Shown here: positions 7,267 to 15,252 of the stretch, piece by piece
Layout: every line of letters starts with the position of its first letter
Numbering within the stretch: position 1 is the first letter of the stretch
Assembly (NCBI GenBank): GCA_964516605.1
Contig: CAZFAA010000021.1
Location: forward strand, 1 to 23,301
DNA length: 23,301 bases
Source: GCA-2732805 sp964516605
Lineage (GTDB): Bacteria > Pseudomonadota > Gammaproteobacteria > Coxiellales > Coxiellaceae
Reading direction: 5' to 3'
Notes under the pieces: generated by a model
What the model saw: only the letters and a program-made list of their open reading frames with translations
Databases searched by the model: none
What the model was told of the DNA's origin: nothing
Made by a program: the position numbers and the translations under genes

Positions 7267-8403
7267 TTATATAGTTAAATGCAGCTCAATTTTTTCAATC
7301 TCATGAATATCACGTGCCGCGTTGCGCAACTGTGTCAGTACATCATGCGAATTCAACGAGGCAACAGATTGTTCGGGGATGAATACTTCAATTTGCAATT
7401 TACCGTCCAAGTAATGGATCAACACACGTTTGATGTCGTGATAAATAGGTAGGCTTTTCCAGCGTTCACGCAGCCGAAATTCGACATCTGCACGATTAGG
7501 TGAATTTACCGAGGGCATGTTTTTTTCGTCATCCTCAGGGTCAATATGCACGGTGATATCAGAGATTTGTTCGAATGTGTCGCTGAGCATTTTATACACT
7601 TGATCGCTGATGTAATGCCCTTCAGACACACTGATTTTAGGATCAACCAGAATGTGCACATCTACAAAAATATTGCCCGCATGCATGCGGGTGCGTAGCA
7701 TGTGAATGTCGTTTACACCTGTAACCGCTTTAATGTGCGTGCGAATTTGCGCGAGCATTTTAGGATCCACAGAGGTATCAATCAGTTCGCTAAAGCTTCT
7801 GTAGATCATGCTCAACGCTGTTTTGAGAATTAATAGAGCGATGACGGCAGCACCGATGGCATCCAGGTAAGGGAATTTTAGCAAGCTGCCAAGCACGCTT
7901 AAGAGTACGATGACAGAAACCAGTGCATCACTGCGATTATGCCATGCATTGGTAATCAGTAAATTAGAATGAATGCGTTTACCAATGCGTAATGTGTAAT
8001 GAAATAATCCTTCATTAGCAAGAATTGAAATTAACGCCACTACGATAGCCGGCAGGCCATGAATAACGGTTGCTGTGTTGCTGATGACATGTTGCGTGCT
8101 GTCGTAAATAATGCCAAACCCTACTGCGACCAATAAAATAGCGATGATAATGGTCGCAATCGTTTCAATGCGATGGTGTCCATAAGGGTGTTCTGGGTCA
8201 GGGCAGCGCTGCCCAAATTTAGCGGCAAAATAAACAAGAGCGTTGCTTAATAAATCCGACAGTGAGTGTACGCCATCGGCTAGCAGCGCCGCAGAATGAC
8301 TGAGCATACCCACCAGAATTTTTATGAGGGCGAGTAATAAATTCACGATGGCGCCAATAAGGTTGACGCGGTGTGTGGTATTGAGGCGGTCTGTTCTGTG
8401 CAT
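7267..8403 (-). CDS. Cation diffusion facilitator family metal exporter
   Basis: This is a 378-aa inner-membrane proton-coupled divalent metal exporter of the CDF family (FieF/MMT1 group). Six transmembrane helices are expected across residues about 13-210. TM2 carries HSAALLADGVHSLSDLLS (Asp43, His46, Asp50) and TM5 carries WHNRSDALVS, the HxxxD metal-site pattern. A cytoplasmic ferredoxin-like domain follows (residues about 210-290). Beyond it is an additional roughly 85-residue segment that again looks alpha/beta (DIKRVLIHYLDGKLQIEVFI), so the tail is longer than in E. coli FieF (300 aa). Metal specificity cannot be decided. The ATG at 8403 is preferred; an in-frame TTG at 8433 would add 10 residues. 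A TATAAT box lies 7 nt before this ATG and there is no ribosome binding site. Confidence 0.9.
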   Translation of the reverse strand: MHRTDRLNTTHRVNLIGAIVNLLLALIKILVGMLSHSAALLADGVHSLSDLLSNALVYFAAKFGQRCPDPEHPYGHHRIETIATIIIAILLVAVGFGIIYDSTQHVISNTATVIHGLPAIVVALISILANEGLFHYTLRIGKRIHSNLLITNAWHNRSDALVSVIVLLSVLGSLLKFPYLDAIGAAVIALLILKTALSMIYRSFSELIDTSVDPKMLAQIRTHIKAVTGVNDIHMLRTRMHAGNIFVDVHILVDPKISVSEGHYISDQVYKMLSDTFEQISDITVHIDPEDDEKNMPSVNSPNRADVEFRLRERWKSLPIYHDIKRVLIHYLDGKLQIEVFIPEQSVASLNSHDVLTQLRNAARDIHEIEKIELHLTI

Positions 8404-8410
8404 GGGGGCG

Positions 8411-8416
8411 ATTATA
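8411..8416 (-). promoter_or_regulatory. Predicted -10 box of the cation efflux gene, close to the start codon
   Basis: TATAAT on the minus strand lies 7 nt (cgccccc) before the ATG at 8403, which would place the transcription start at or next to the start codon. It also argues against the upstream TTG start. No convincing -35 hexamer is seen. Confidence 0.45.
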
Positions 8417-8544
8417 TACCCATTCCACTTCAAGATGCGACGGCATTTTTTAGTGTATTGAGCATAAAATTTAGCGGCAAATTTAATCGGTTACTGTTTA
8501 CTTATTCAATACCACCATGACTTCTTGAATTGTTTTAATAAATC

Positions 8545-8572
8545 TTGCAATACAGGACGAATGGGGTACTAT
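8545..8572 (+). promoter_or_regulatory. Predicted promoter of the SUF operon
   Basis: TTGCAA (8545-8550) and TACTAT (8567-8572) are separated by 16 bp, each 4/6 to consensus. They lie upstream of a good Shine-Dalgarno (AAGGTGGG, from 8585). This is the main promoter candidate for the operon. Rrf2-type regulators usually bind in such a region, but I see no clear match to the IscR type 1 or type 2 consensus. Confidence 0.4.
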
Positions 8573-8599
8573 ATGCACGTTACTAAGGTGGGTTAAATT

Positions 8600-9031
8600 A
8601 TGCTCAAGATCAGTCGCTTAGCCGATTATGGTATGGTGTTAATGCATGTGTTGATTCAACATAAAATGGCTACATTGAGCGCCAAGCAGCTCTCTGAGCT
8701 TTCCCGTGTCCCCTTGCCGACCGTGAGTAAATTATTAAAGTTGTTAGCAGATGCTGGCCTGGTCGATTCATTGCGTGGTGTGCAAGGTGGTTATCGCTTA
8801 AACCGTGCCCCAGATGTTATTTCGGTTGCCGAAGTGATTAATGCAATTGATGGCGGTTTAGCGCTAACCGATTGTTTGTTGGCAGACAGTACTTGCAGTT
8901 TAATCGGGCATTGTGGTCTGCGTGGTCAGTGGCACTACATTAACGAACAAGTCAGTCAGTTATTATCAAAAATTAGTTTGACACAGATGCAACAGCCTGT
9001 GCAGGCAGTGGTGGTGAATCATGGTGGATGA
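8600..9031 (+). CDS. Rrf2-family SUF operon regulator with probable Fe-S cluster
   Basis: This 143-aa winged-helix transcription factor belongs to the Rrf2/IscR superfamily, most like the 'SUF system Fe-S cluster assembly regulator' group found at the head of suf operons. The N-terminus ([18 protein letters not shown]) and recognition region ([28 protein letters not shown]) are typical. Three cysteines, Cys92, Cys99 and Cys105 (CX6CX5C), are the expected cluster ligands; IscR has CX5CX5C. It likely senses Fe-S status and controls its own operon. AAGGTGGG lies 7 nt before the ATG. The 3' end overlaps sufB by 11 nt, so it is cotranscribed with the genes it probably regulates. Calling it IscR proper would be less accurate. 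Confidence 0.92.
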   Translation: MLKISRLADYGMVLMHVLIQHKMATLSAKQLSELSRVPLPTVSKLLKLLADAGLVDSLRGVQGGYRLNRAPDVISVAEVINAIDGGLALTDCLLADSTCSLIGHCGLRGQWHYINEQVSQLLSKISLTQMQQPVQAVVVNHGG

Positions 9032-10463
9032 ACACATTAAAAAAGTCGTCGGTGAAGCGTATCAACATGGCTTTGTGACCGATATCGAAATGGATACATT
9101 ACCTCCTGGTTTGAATGAAGAGGTGCTGCGTTTTATTTCAGCTAAAAAGAAAGAACCTGCGTTTTTACTTGAATGGCGTTTAGAGGCGTATCGTCATTGG
9201 TTGACCTTGACACCACCAGAATGGGCGCATCTCTATCATCCCCCAATAGATTATCAAGCGATTAGCTATTTTTCAGCACCTAAATCGGCGAGCGATGCGC
9301 CTAAAAGTTTGGATGAAGTGGATCCGAAATTGTTGGCCACGTATGAGAAATTAGGTGTACCGTTGCATGAACGTGCGCGTTTAGCTGGCGTGGCAGTGGA
9401 TGCCGTGTTTGATAGTGTATCGGTTGCGACCACGTTTAAAAGTAAATTAGCCGATGCGGGTGTCATTTTTTGCTCGTTCAGTGAGGCTGTGCAAGAGCAT
9501 CCAGAGTTGGTAAAAAAATACTTAGGCACGGTAGTACCGTATCGCGATAATTTTTATGCAGCACTCAATTGTGCTGTATTTTCAGATGGTTCGTTTGTAT
9601 TTATTCCAAAGGGCGTACGCTGTCCTATGGAATTATCGACTTATTTTCGCATTAATAGCGCCAATACAGGCCAATTTGAGCGTACGTTGATTATTGCTGA
9701 AGAGGGTGCTTATGTGAGTTACCTCGAAGGGTGTACGGCTCCTATGCGTGATGAAAACCAGTTGCATGCTGCGGTGGTTGAGCTGATTGCTTTGGATGAT
9801 GCGCAAATTAAATATTCGACAGTGCAAAATTGGTATCCGGGTGATGAAGATGGGCGTGGTGGTATTTATAATTTTGTGACCAAGCGTGGCTTGTGTAAGG
9901 GTAAGCGCTCGAAGATATCGTGGACACAAGTTGAAACCGGTTCTGCCATCACGTGGAAATACCCAAGTGTGGTGCTGCGTGGCGATGATTCAGTAGGGGA
10001 ATTTTATTCCGTGGCATTAACTCATAATTGTCAACAAGCCGATACGGGTACTAAGATGATTCATATTGGTAAAAATACGAAGAGCACCATCGTATCAAAA
10101 GGTATCTCAGCGAAATTTGGGCAAAACAGTTACCGTGGTTTGGTGCGCATGGCGCCCACTGCAACGAATGCACGTCATTACAGTCAATGTGATTCATTAC
10201 TCATCGGTGATCAGTGTGGTGCGCACACGTTCCCGTATATTGAATCACGCTGTGCGACCGCACAAATAGAGCATGAAGCCACGACATCTAAAATTAGCGA
10301 TGACCAATTATTTTATTGCAAGCAGCGTGGTATTACTCAAGAAGATGCGATCTCAATGATTGTGAATGGATTTTGTAAAGATGTTTTTAAAGAATTGCCA
10401 CTGGAATTTGCGGTGGAAGCGCAGGCATTGATAGAAGTGAGTTTGGAAGGGGCTGTAGGATAG
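9021..10463 (+). CDS. sufB: Fe-S cluster assembly scaffold protein SufB
   Basis: SufB is the core scaffold of the SufBC2D complex on which Fe-S clusters are built. The 480-aa product has the full family signature. Residues matching those important in E. coli SufB are present: Cys238 in LEGCTAP (equivalent to Cys254), Cys390 in [10 protein letters not shown] (equivalent to Cys405) and the Glu-His-Glu at 417-419 ([18 protein letters not shown]). [20 protein letters not shown] and [14 protein letters not shown] are also diagnostic. The ATG overlaps the end of the regulator gene by 11 nt. It is followed by sufC after 74 nt, the largest gap inside this operon. Confidence 0.97.
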   Translation: MVDEHIKKVVGEAYQHGFVTDIEMDTLPPGLNEEVLRFISAKKKEPAFLLEWRLEAYRHWLTLTPPEWAHLYHPPIDYQAISYFSAPKSASDAPKSLDEVDPKLLATYEKLGVPLHERARLAGVAVDAVFDSVSVATTFKSKLADAGVIFCSFSEAVQEHPELVKKYLGTVVPYRDNFYAALNCAVFSDGSFVFIPKGVRCPMELSTYFRINSANTGQFERTLIIAEEGAYVSYLEGCTAPMRDENQLHAAVVELIALDDAQIKYSTVQNWYPGDEDGRGGIYNFVTKRGLCKGKRSKISWTQVETGSAITWKYPSVVLRGDDSVGEFYSVALTHNCQQADTGTKMIHIGKNTKSTIVSKGISAKFGQNSYRGLVRMAPTATNARHYSQCDSLLIGDQCGAHTFPYIESRCATAQIEHEATTSKISDDQLFYCKQRGITQEDAISMIVNGFCKDVFKELPLEFAVEAQALIEVSLEGAVG

Positions 10464-10537
10464 TGGTAAACGGTAATTCGGCTTCCTGCATGTTGAGAAA
10501 TTAGAGAGTGTGGAAAAAGTAGGATGGTGTAACGATT

Positions 10538-11302
10538 ATGCTAAAAATTGAAAATTTACAGGCGCGAGTGCACGAGACAGCGATACTCAAAGGTATTGAT
10601 TTGGTTGTGAAGCCAGGTGAAGTGCATGCGATCATGGGTCCAAATGGTTCGGGTAAGAGCACGCTGGCTTCGGTATTGGCGGGGCGCCCAGGTTATGAAG
10701 TAACTGATGGACAGGTTGAATTTAACGGTGATGATTTATTGGCGTTGGCTCCTGAGCTGCGTGCTGCGAAGGGCTTATTTTTATCTTTCCAATATCCTGT
10801 AGAAATTCCCGGTGTGAATAATTTGTATTTCTTAAAAGCGGCTGTGAACAGTGTGCGCCAGCAAAATGGTTTGCCGCCGTATGATGCAGTGGATTTCATT
10901 GAATTGGTTAATTCGAAAATTAAAGCGGTTGCTATGCCTGAGCATTTTTTAAAGCGCCCTGTTAATGCTGGTTTTTCAGGGGGCGAAAAAAAGCGCAATG
11001 AAATACTGCAGATGTTATTGTTGGAGCCCAAGCTGGCTATTTTAGATGAGACCGATTCTGGATTAGACATTGATGCTTTGCAAAGTGTTGCGGCCGGTGT
11101 TAACAGTATGCGTTCGCAAGAGCGTTCTTTTATTTTAGTGACGCATTACCAACGACTGCTTAACTACATTGAACCCGATTATATACATGTGCTCATGAAT
11201 GGCAAAATTATTCGCTCTGGTGATAAACGTTTAGCGGTGGAATTGGAAGAGACGGGCTACGGATTATTGGGCTCATCACAGCACACAAATGGGGCGTTGT
11301 GA
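10538..11302 (+). CDS. sufC: Fe-S cluster assembly ATPase SufC
   Basis: SufC is a soluble ABC-type ATPase that drives conformational change in SufB and SufD during cluster assembly. All ABC motifs are present in the 254-aa product: Walker A GPNGSGKST with Lys40, the signature SGGEKKR at 147-153, Walker B LAILDETDSGLD with catalytic Glu171, and the H-loop His203 in LVTHYQRLL. SGGEKKRNEILQ and DETDSGLD are the SufC-specific forms. No strong ribosome binding site is seen near the ATG; an AGGA lies somewhat far upstream. The stop codon overlaps the sufD start (TGATG). Confidence 0.97.
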   Translation: MLKIENLQARVHETAILKGIDLVVKPGEVHAIMGPNGSGKSTLASVLAGRPGYEVTDGQVEFNGDDLLALAPELRAAKGLFLSFQYPVEIPGVNNLYFLKAAVNSVRQQNGLPPYDAVDFIELVNSKIKAVAMPEHFLKRPVNAGFSGGEKKRNEILQMLLLEPKLAILDETDSGLDIDALQSVAAGVNSMRSQERSFILVTHYQRLLNYIEPDYIHVLMNGKIIRSGDKRLAVELEETGYGLLGSSQHTNGAL

Positions 11303-12582
11303 TGGTTAAATTAGCATCGACATGGCAGGCAGATGGGCTCTATGAATTATTAAAAACGAGCTCTTTTGAGAATGCGACCAAGCATTGGCAAGCTAAAGCG
11401 CTAGCATGCTTTATTGAAGAAGGTTTTCCATCACGTCGTGTTGAAGCGTGGCGTTATGTTGATTTAGATAACGTATTAGCCCAGCCTTTTAGTATTAACG
11501 AAATTAAGTCATCTGTCACCGTCATGCCTGATACGATTGCAGACAGTTACCGTTTGGTTTTTGTGAATGGTGTCTTGGATTTAGAACAATCTACGTTAAA
11601 CGATACAGTGTTGATTTTACCCCTCGAAGAGTTGCTTAAAACCGCAGACGAGACATTGTTACGTGAGCTGCGTGTTGAGTTGGATACACCTTATTTTGCT
11701 GGCTTAAACTCAGCCTTCATGCGCCAGGGTTGTTACATTAAGCTCAAGCCCAATACGACTTTAGATAAACCGCTGCACATTCTGCATATTACAACAGCTG
11801 TTGCCGATGTGGCCGCCATGCAAACACTGCGTTTTTTTATTGATGCCGATAAAAATTCAGAAGCGGTTATTCTCGAGGAGCATGTGGGTTTGGGTGAGGG
11901 CGTTTATTTTAATAATATTGTAACGCAGATTAACCTTAATTTTGATTCACGCCTGACGTACTATAAATTTCAACGCGATTCCAAACAGGCCTATCATATG
12001 GCTACCACGATAGCTTCTTTAAGCGCGCACAGCATGTTTCGTTATAACATGATTGCAAACGGTGCGCAGTTGAATCGTGAAGAGTGTTATGTGCGCCACT
12101 ATGAGCGTCATTCTGAGGCGCATTTGCTGGGGTTTTATCATGCGCAGCAGCAAGGAAAAACGTTTCAGCATACGCGTGTTGATCATTTTAAAGGGCAGTG
12201 TACTACACGCCAAGAATATAAGGGTATGGCGCGTGAGCAGGGTCAAGCTGTGTTTGATGGTAAAATGGTGGTGCGCCCGGGCGCGCATCAAAGTGCTGTG
12301 CACCAACTGTGTCACAATTTATTGTTGAGTGATCACGCTGAGATTGATGTGAAACCCAATCTTGAAATTTATACTGATGATGTGGTGGCCTCACATGGTG
12401 CGACGGTGGGGCAATTGGATGATGAAGCGCTGTTTTATATGCAAAGTCGTGGCATTGCAGAGTCTGTAGCGCGCGATTTGCTCGTGACAAGCTTTATCGA
12501 ATCCCTTTTTGAAAAAATGCCGCAGAACACGGTCACAGCGTATGTGCGCGAGCAATTTTTAGGGAGTGTGCAGCATGTTTAA
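11302..12582 (+). CDS. sufD: Fe-S cluster assembly protein SufD
   Basis: SufD pairs with SufB in the SufBC2D scaffold and is linked to iron entry. The 426-aa product shows the family's weakly conserved N-terminal part (ALACFIEEGFPSRRVEAWRY) and beta-helix core. It also has the diagnostic C-terminal block VKPNLEIYTDDVVASHGATV followed by LDDEALFYMQSRGI. His365 in ASHGATVG corresponds to E. coli His360, a cluster-assembly residue. The ATG shares one base with the sufC stop; a GTG at 11299 is also in frame. GGGG (11291-11294) gives an acceptable ribosome binding site. The 3' end overlaps sufS by 8 nt. Confidence 0.96.
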   Translation: MVKLASTWQADGLYELLKTSSFENATKHWQAKALACFIEEGFPSRRVEAWRYVDLDNVLAQPFSINEIKSSVTVMPDTIADSYRLVFVNGVLDLEQSTLNDTVLILPLEELLKTADETLLRELRVELDTPYFAGLNSAFMRQGCYIKLKPNTTLDKPLHILHITTAVADVAAMQTLRFFIDADKNSEAVILEEHVGLGEGVYFNNIVTQINLNFDSRLTYYKFQRDSKQAYHMATTIASLSAHSMFRYNMIANGAQLNREECYVRHYERHSEAHLLGFYHAQQQGKTFQHTRVDHFKGQCTTRQEYKGMAREQGQAVFDGKMVVRPGAHQSAVHQLCHNLLLSDHAEIDVKPNLEIYTDDVVASHGATVGQLDDEALFYMQSRGIAESVARDLLVTSFIESLFEKMPQNTVTAYVREQFLGSVQHV

Positions 12583-13786
12583 TTACAGGGCTGATTTTCC
12601 AATTTTATCACGTCAATTTTACAACCAACCTTTTGTCTACTTAGATAGCGCTGCAACCACGCAAAAACCACAGTGTGTGATTGATGCCGTCAGTCATTAT
12701 TACACGCATGCTAATGCCAATGTGCATCGTGGTATTTATCGGTTAAGTGAAGAAGCTACTGAGCACTATGAGTCGGCGCGTTCGGCTGTGCAGTCGTTCT
12801 TAAACGCTGATTCTGTTGAGAGTATTGTGTGGACACGTGGTGCGACCGAGTCGATTAATCTGGTTGCCAACAGCTATGGCCAACGTTTTGTGCAAGCGGG
12901 TGATGAGATTGTGATTTCAACCATGGAGCATCATGCCAATATTGTACCGTGGCAGATGTTATGTGAGCGTACGGGTGCGATACTCAAGGTCATTCCAATG
13001 TCTGATGCGGGTGTGTTGGATTTAGAAGCCTACCAACGTTTACTAACAAAACGCGTTAAAATGGTGGCGCTCGTGCACGTATCCAATGCGCTGGGTACAC
13101 TCAATCCGATTAAAGACATGATTGCCATGGCGCATACACTGAATATTCCGGTGCTGATTGATGGCACGCAAGCTGTGCCGCATTTGCGTGTGGATGTGGT
13201 CGATTTGGATTGTGATTTTTACGTATTTTCATCGCACAAAATGTATGGTCCTACAGGGGTGGGGGTGTTATATGCTAAACCACACTGGTTGGAGCGCATT
13301 CCGCCTTATCAAGGTGGCGGCGATATGATTAGAATGGTGACGTTTGATAAAACGGAGTACGCGCGTGCTCCGCATAAATTTGAGGCGGGTACGCCCAATA
13401 TGGCGGGTATTGCAGGATTAAAAGCAGCGATTGGTTATCTGAATCATATTGGTTATGCTGCAATTATGGCGCACGAAGGTGATTTGTATGCGTACGCACA
13501 AGCACAATTAGCTGCGATTCCAGGGATTACCATAATAGGCACGGCACCGCATAAAATGGGTGCGCTGTCTTTTATTTCAGATACTGTGCATCCGCATGAT
13601 ATCAGCACTATTTTAGATCAGCATGCTGTGGCGATACGTGCAGGGCATCATTGTGCGATGCCGTTGATGCAGCGATTGAAGGTGGCGGCTACCGCACGTA
13701 TGTCATTCGGATTATACAATCAACGCAGTGATATTGATGCTTTATGTGCTGCGTTGACTGTTGCTGTGGAGTTATTTAATCGATGA
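12575..13786 (+). CDS. sufS: Cysteine desulfurase SufS
   Basis: This PLP-dependent group II cysteine desulfurase releases sulfur from cysteine as an enzyme persulfide for SUF assembly. The 403-aa product has YLDSAATTQKP at the N-terminus, the PLP lysine Lys222 in SSHKMYGPTG, and the catalytic persulfide cysteine Cys360 in RAGHHCAMPLM. ATESINLVA and EHHANIVPWQ are further type II signatures. The start is placed at the ATG 8 nt after AGGGAG (12561-12566), within the end of sufD; the GTG at 12566 would add three residues and overlaps that ribosome binding site. It ends with an ATGA overlap with sufU, fitting the SufS-SufU partnership. Confidence 0.97.
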   Translation: MFNYRADFPILSRQFYNQPFVYLDSAATTQKPQCVIDAVSHYYTHANANVHRGIYRLSEEATEHYESARSAVQSFLNADSVESIVWTRGATESINLVANSYGQRFVQAGDEIVISTMEHHANIVPWQMLCERTGAILKVIPMSDAGVLDLEAYQRLLTKRVKMVALVHVSNALGTLNPIKDMIAMAHTLNIPVLIDGTQAVPHLRVDVVDLDCDFYVFSSHKMYGPTGVGVLYAKPHWLERIPPYQGGGDMIRMVTFDKTEYARAPHKFEAGTPNMAGIAGLKAAIGYLNHIGYAAIMAHEGDLYAYAQAQLAAIPGITIIGTAPHKMGALSFISDTVHPHDISTILDQHAVAIRAGHHCAMPLMQRLKVAATARMSFGLYNQRSDIDALCAALTVAVELFNR

Positions 13787-14235
13787 GTGATTTTAAAGAT
13801 TTGTATCAACAATTGATTATTGATCATGGACGCACACCGCGTAATTTTCGCAAGCTCAATGATGCTAATCATATTAAAGAAGGTCACAATCCCTTATGTG
13901 GTGACCAATTGACATTGTATGTTAAAGAGCGTGACGGGGTAATTGAAGCGGTGACTTTTGAAGGGCAGGGTTGTGCTATTTCTAAAGCGTCGGCTTCCAT
14001 GATGACCGAGGCCCTAACCGGTAAGACAGTTCAAGAAGCAGAACACATTTTTGAGGGATTTCATCAACTGGTCACTCAAGGTGGTGATGATATGGTTTTG
14101 AAAAATAAATTGGGAAAATTAGTCGTTTTAGTGGGTGTTGCCGAGTATCCTGCACGCGTAAAATGCGCAACCTTAGCCTGGCATACACTGCACAGTGCGC
14201 TGCATGATGATATGAAACCCGTGAGTACTGAATGA
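13783..14235 (+). CDS. sufU: SufU-type sulfur-transfer protein
   Basis: SufU proteins accept persulfide sulfur from SufS using a zinc-bound cysteine and pass it to SufB. The 150-aa product has the Zn/catalytic ligands Cys39 and Asp41 (NPLCGD), Cys64 (GQGCAISKASASMM) and Cys128 (ARVKCATLAWHTL). It also has the longer loop between the second and third cysteines that separates SufU from IscU. ATGA overlaps with both neighbours (sufS and the A-type carrier gene) indicate coupled translation. No sufE is present in the operon, so SufU is the likely sulfur shuttle. A scaffold role like IscU is less likely. Confidence 0.93.
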   Translation: MSDFKDLYQQLIIDHGRTPRNFRKLNDANHIKEGHNPLCGDQLTLYVKERDGVIEAVTFEGQGCAISKASASMMTEALTGKTVQEAEHIFEGFHQLVTQGGDDMVLKNKLGKLVVLVGVAEYPARVKCATLAWHTLHSALHDDMKPVSTE

Positions 14236-14591
14236 TGACAGAAGCGATTGTAACTTTAAGTGCAAAAGCCATTAAGCATATTAAAAAAACCATAGCATTA
14301 CGTGGTAGTGGTATCGGCTTTCGATTAACTGTCAAACAAACAGGATGCTCGGGATATATGTATCGACCTGAAATTATAGATACACCGTGTGCAGACGATA
14401 TCGTGCTTGGTGTTGATGAGGATTTAACTGTGTATATTGATCCTCATGCAGTACCGGTGTTGCGCGGTACGCACATCGATTTTGTAACTAAAAGTATGGG
14501 TATGGAACAATTGGAATATCACAATCCTAATGCAGACAGCTTGTGTGGGTGTGGTGAGAGTTTTAATCTCAAAAATCAAAAAGAGCAGTAG
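14232..14591 (+). CDS. sufA: A-type Fe-S carrier (SufA/IscA-like)
   Basis: A-type carriers receive clusters from the SUF scaffold and hand them to apoproteins. The 119-aa product has the three conserved cysteines in family context: TGCSGYMY (Cys39 counting from the first ATG, Cys38 from the second) and the C-terminal CGCGESF pair (105/107, or 104/106). The protein fits both SufA and IscA; SufA is chosen from the operon context. Two consecutive ATGs are possible starts; the first gives an ATGA overlap with sufU. There is no independent strong Shine-Dalgarno, so translation is probably coupled. Confidence 0.9.
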   Translation: MMTEAIVTLSAKAIKHIKKTIALRGSGIGFRLTVKQTGCSGYMYRPEIIDTPCADDIVLGVDEDLTVYIDPHAVPVLRGTHIDFVTKSMGMEQLEYHNPNADSLCGCGESFNLKNQKEQ

Positions 14592-14597
14592 GTTATT

Positions 14598-15143
14598 ATG
14601 ATGGTCGCAGAACGTCAGATTACAATTTTAAGACGCGATACACCCGCCTTGATGGTGCCATCGGGTGCGCAGATTATGCTACATGAAGGCACTGAGGTGA
14701 CGATTACTCAAGCGTTAGGCAGTAGCTACACAATCAGCGTGTTTGGTAATTTAGCGCGTATTGATGCCAAGGATGCTGATGCATTAGGGCTTAAAGCTAA
14801 AAGTCCGCTGGAGGATTTGCCTGAAACAGCATCGCTTGAAGAAAAATGCATGGTTATGCTCAAGACGGTTTTTGACCCTGAGATTCCCGTCAATATTGTG
14901 GATCTGGGCTTGGTGTATCACCTTGAAATTAAAGAGCGCGAAGACCACACATTTTATGTGTGGATCGATATGACCTTAACGGCGCCGGGGTGTGGCATGG
15001 GGCCTGCTATCGCAGGCGATGCTAAAGAGAGGGTGTTGTCGATTCCAGAGGTCAGTGATGTGCATGTTGAGATGGTCTTTGACCCACCTTGGGAGCAACA
15101 CATGATGAGCGACGCGGCAAAATTACAGTTGGGAATGTTGTAG
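14598..15143 (+). CDS. sufT: Putative Fe-S assembly/maturation protein SufT
   Basis: This 181-aa protein has a C-terminal MIP18/DUF59 domain (residues about 80-165). Its key stretches are KTVFDPEIPVNIVDLGLVY, then TLTAPGCGMGPAIAGDA with the conserved Cys, then VFDPPWEQHMMSDAAK. The N-terminal 75 residues form the small domain seen in the SufT form of the family, which accompanies suf operons and has been linked to Fe-S maturation under high demand. TAGG lies 5 nt before the first of two ATGs. It is the last gene of the operon, separated from the A-type carrier gene by 6 nt. No intrinsic terminator follows it, only a pyrimidine-rich stretch. Confidence 0.92.
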   Translation: MMVAERQITILRRDTPALMVPSGAQIMLHEGTEVTITQALGSSYTISVFGNLARIDAKDADALGLKAKSPLEDLPETASLEEKCMVMLKTVFDPEIPVNIVDLGLVYHLEIKEREDHTFYVWIDMTLTAPGCGMGPAIAGDAKERVLSIPEVSDVHVEMVFDPPWEQHMMSDAAKLQLGML

Positions 15144-15168
15144 AGTCAGTGATTTTTCTATGTAATCT

Positions 15169-15197
15169 TTGCTCAATCCCATTAATTTTGCTAAGAT
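15169..15197 (+). promoter_or_regulatory. Weak sigma-70-like promoter before the desaturase gene
   Basis: TTGCTC (15169-15174) and TAAGAT (15192-15197) are spaced 17 bp, 3/6 and 4/6 to consensus. If used, it starts transcription in the TTAA-repeat array just downstream, so a bound regulator there would repress it. Confidence 0.3.
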
Positions 15198-15198
15198 G

Positions 15199-15227
15199 CT
15201 TTAACTTTTCCTTAAATCTTCCTTAAC
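15199..15227 (+). promoter_or_regulatory. Three direct repeats with 11-bp period (PmrA-box-like) before the desaturase gene
   Basis: TTTAAC (15200), CTTAAA (15211) and CTTAAC (15222) are three hexamers each separated by exactly 5 nt, with TT in the spacers. The arrangement matches the known Legionella/Coxiella PmrA box, cTTAAT-N5-cTTAAT, in period and core. The last base of each hexamer departs from that consensus. The array lies 26 nt before the preferred ATG (15253). Regulation by PmrA or another OmpR-type regulator is inferred. Confidence 0.45.
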
Positions 15228-15252
15228 TCTATTAGCTAACATGAGAGAAATT

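Noticed and set aside
8434..8599. IscR-type operator in front of the SUF operon
   Set aside because: No stretch matches the type 1 or type 2 IscR consensus well enough to call a site.
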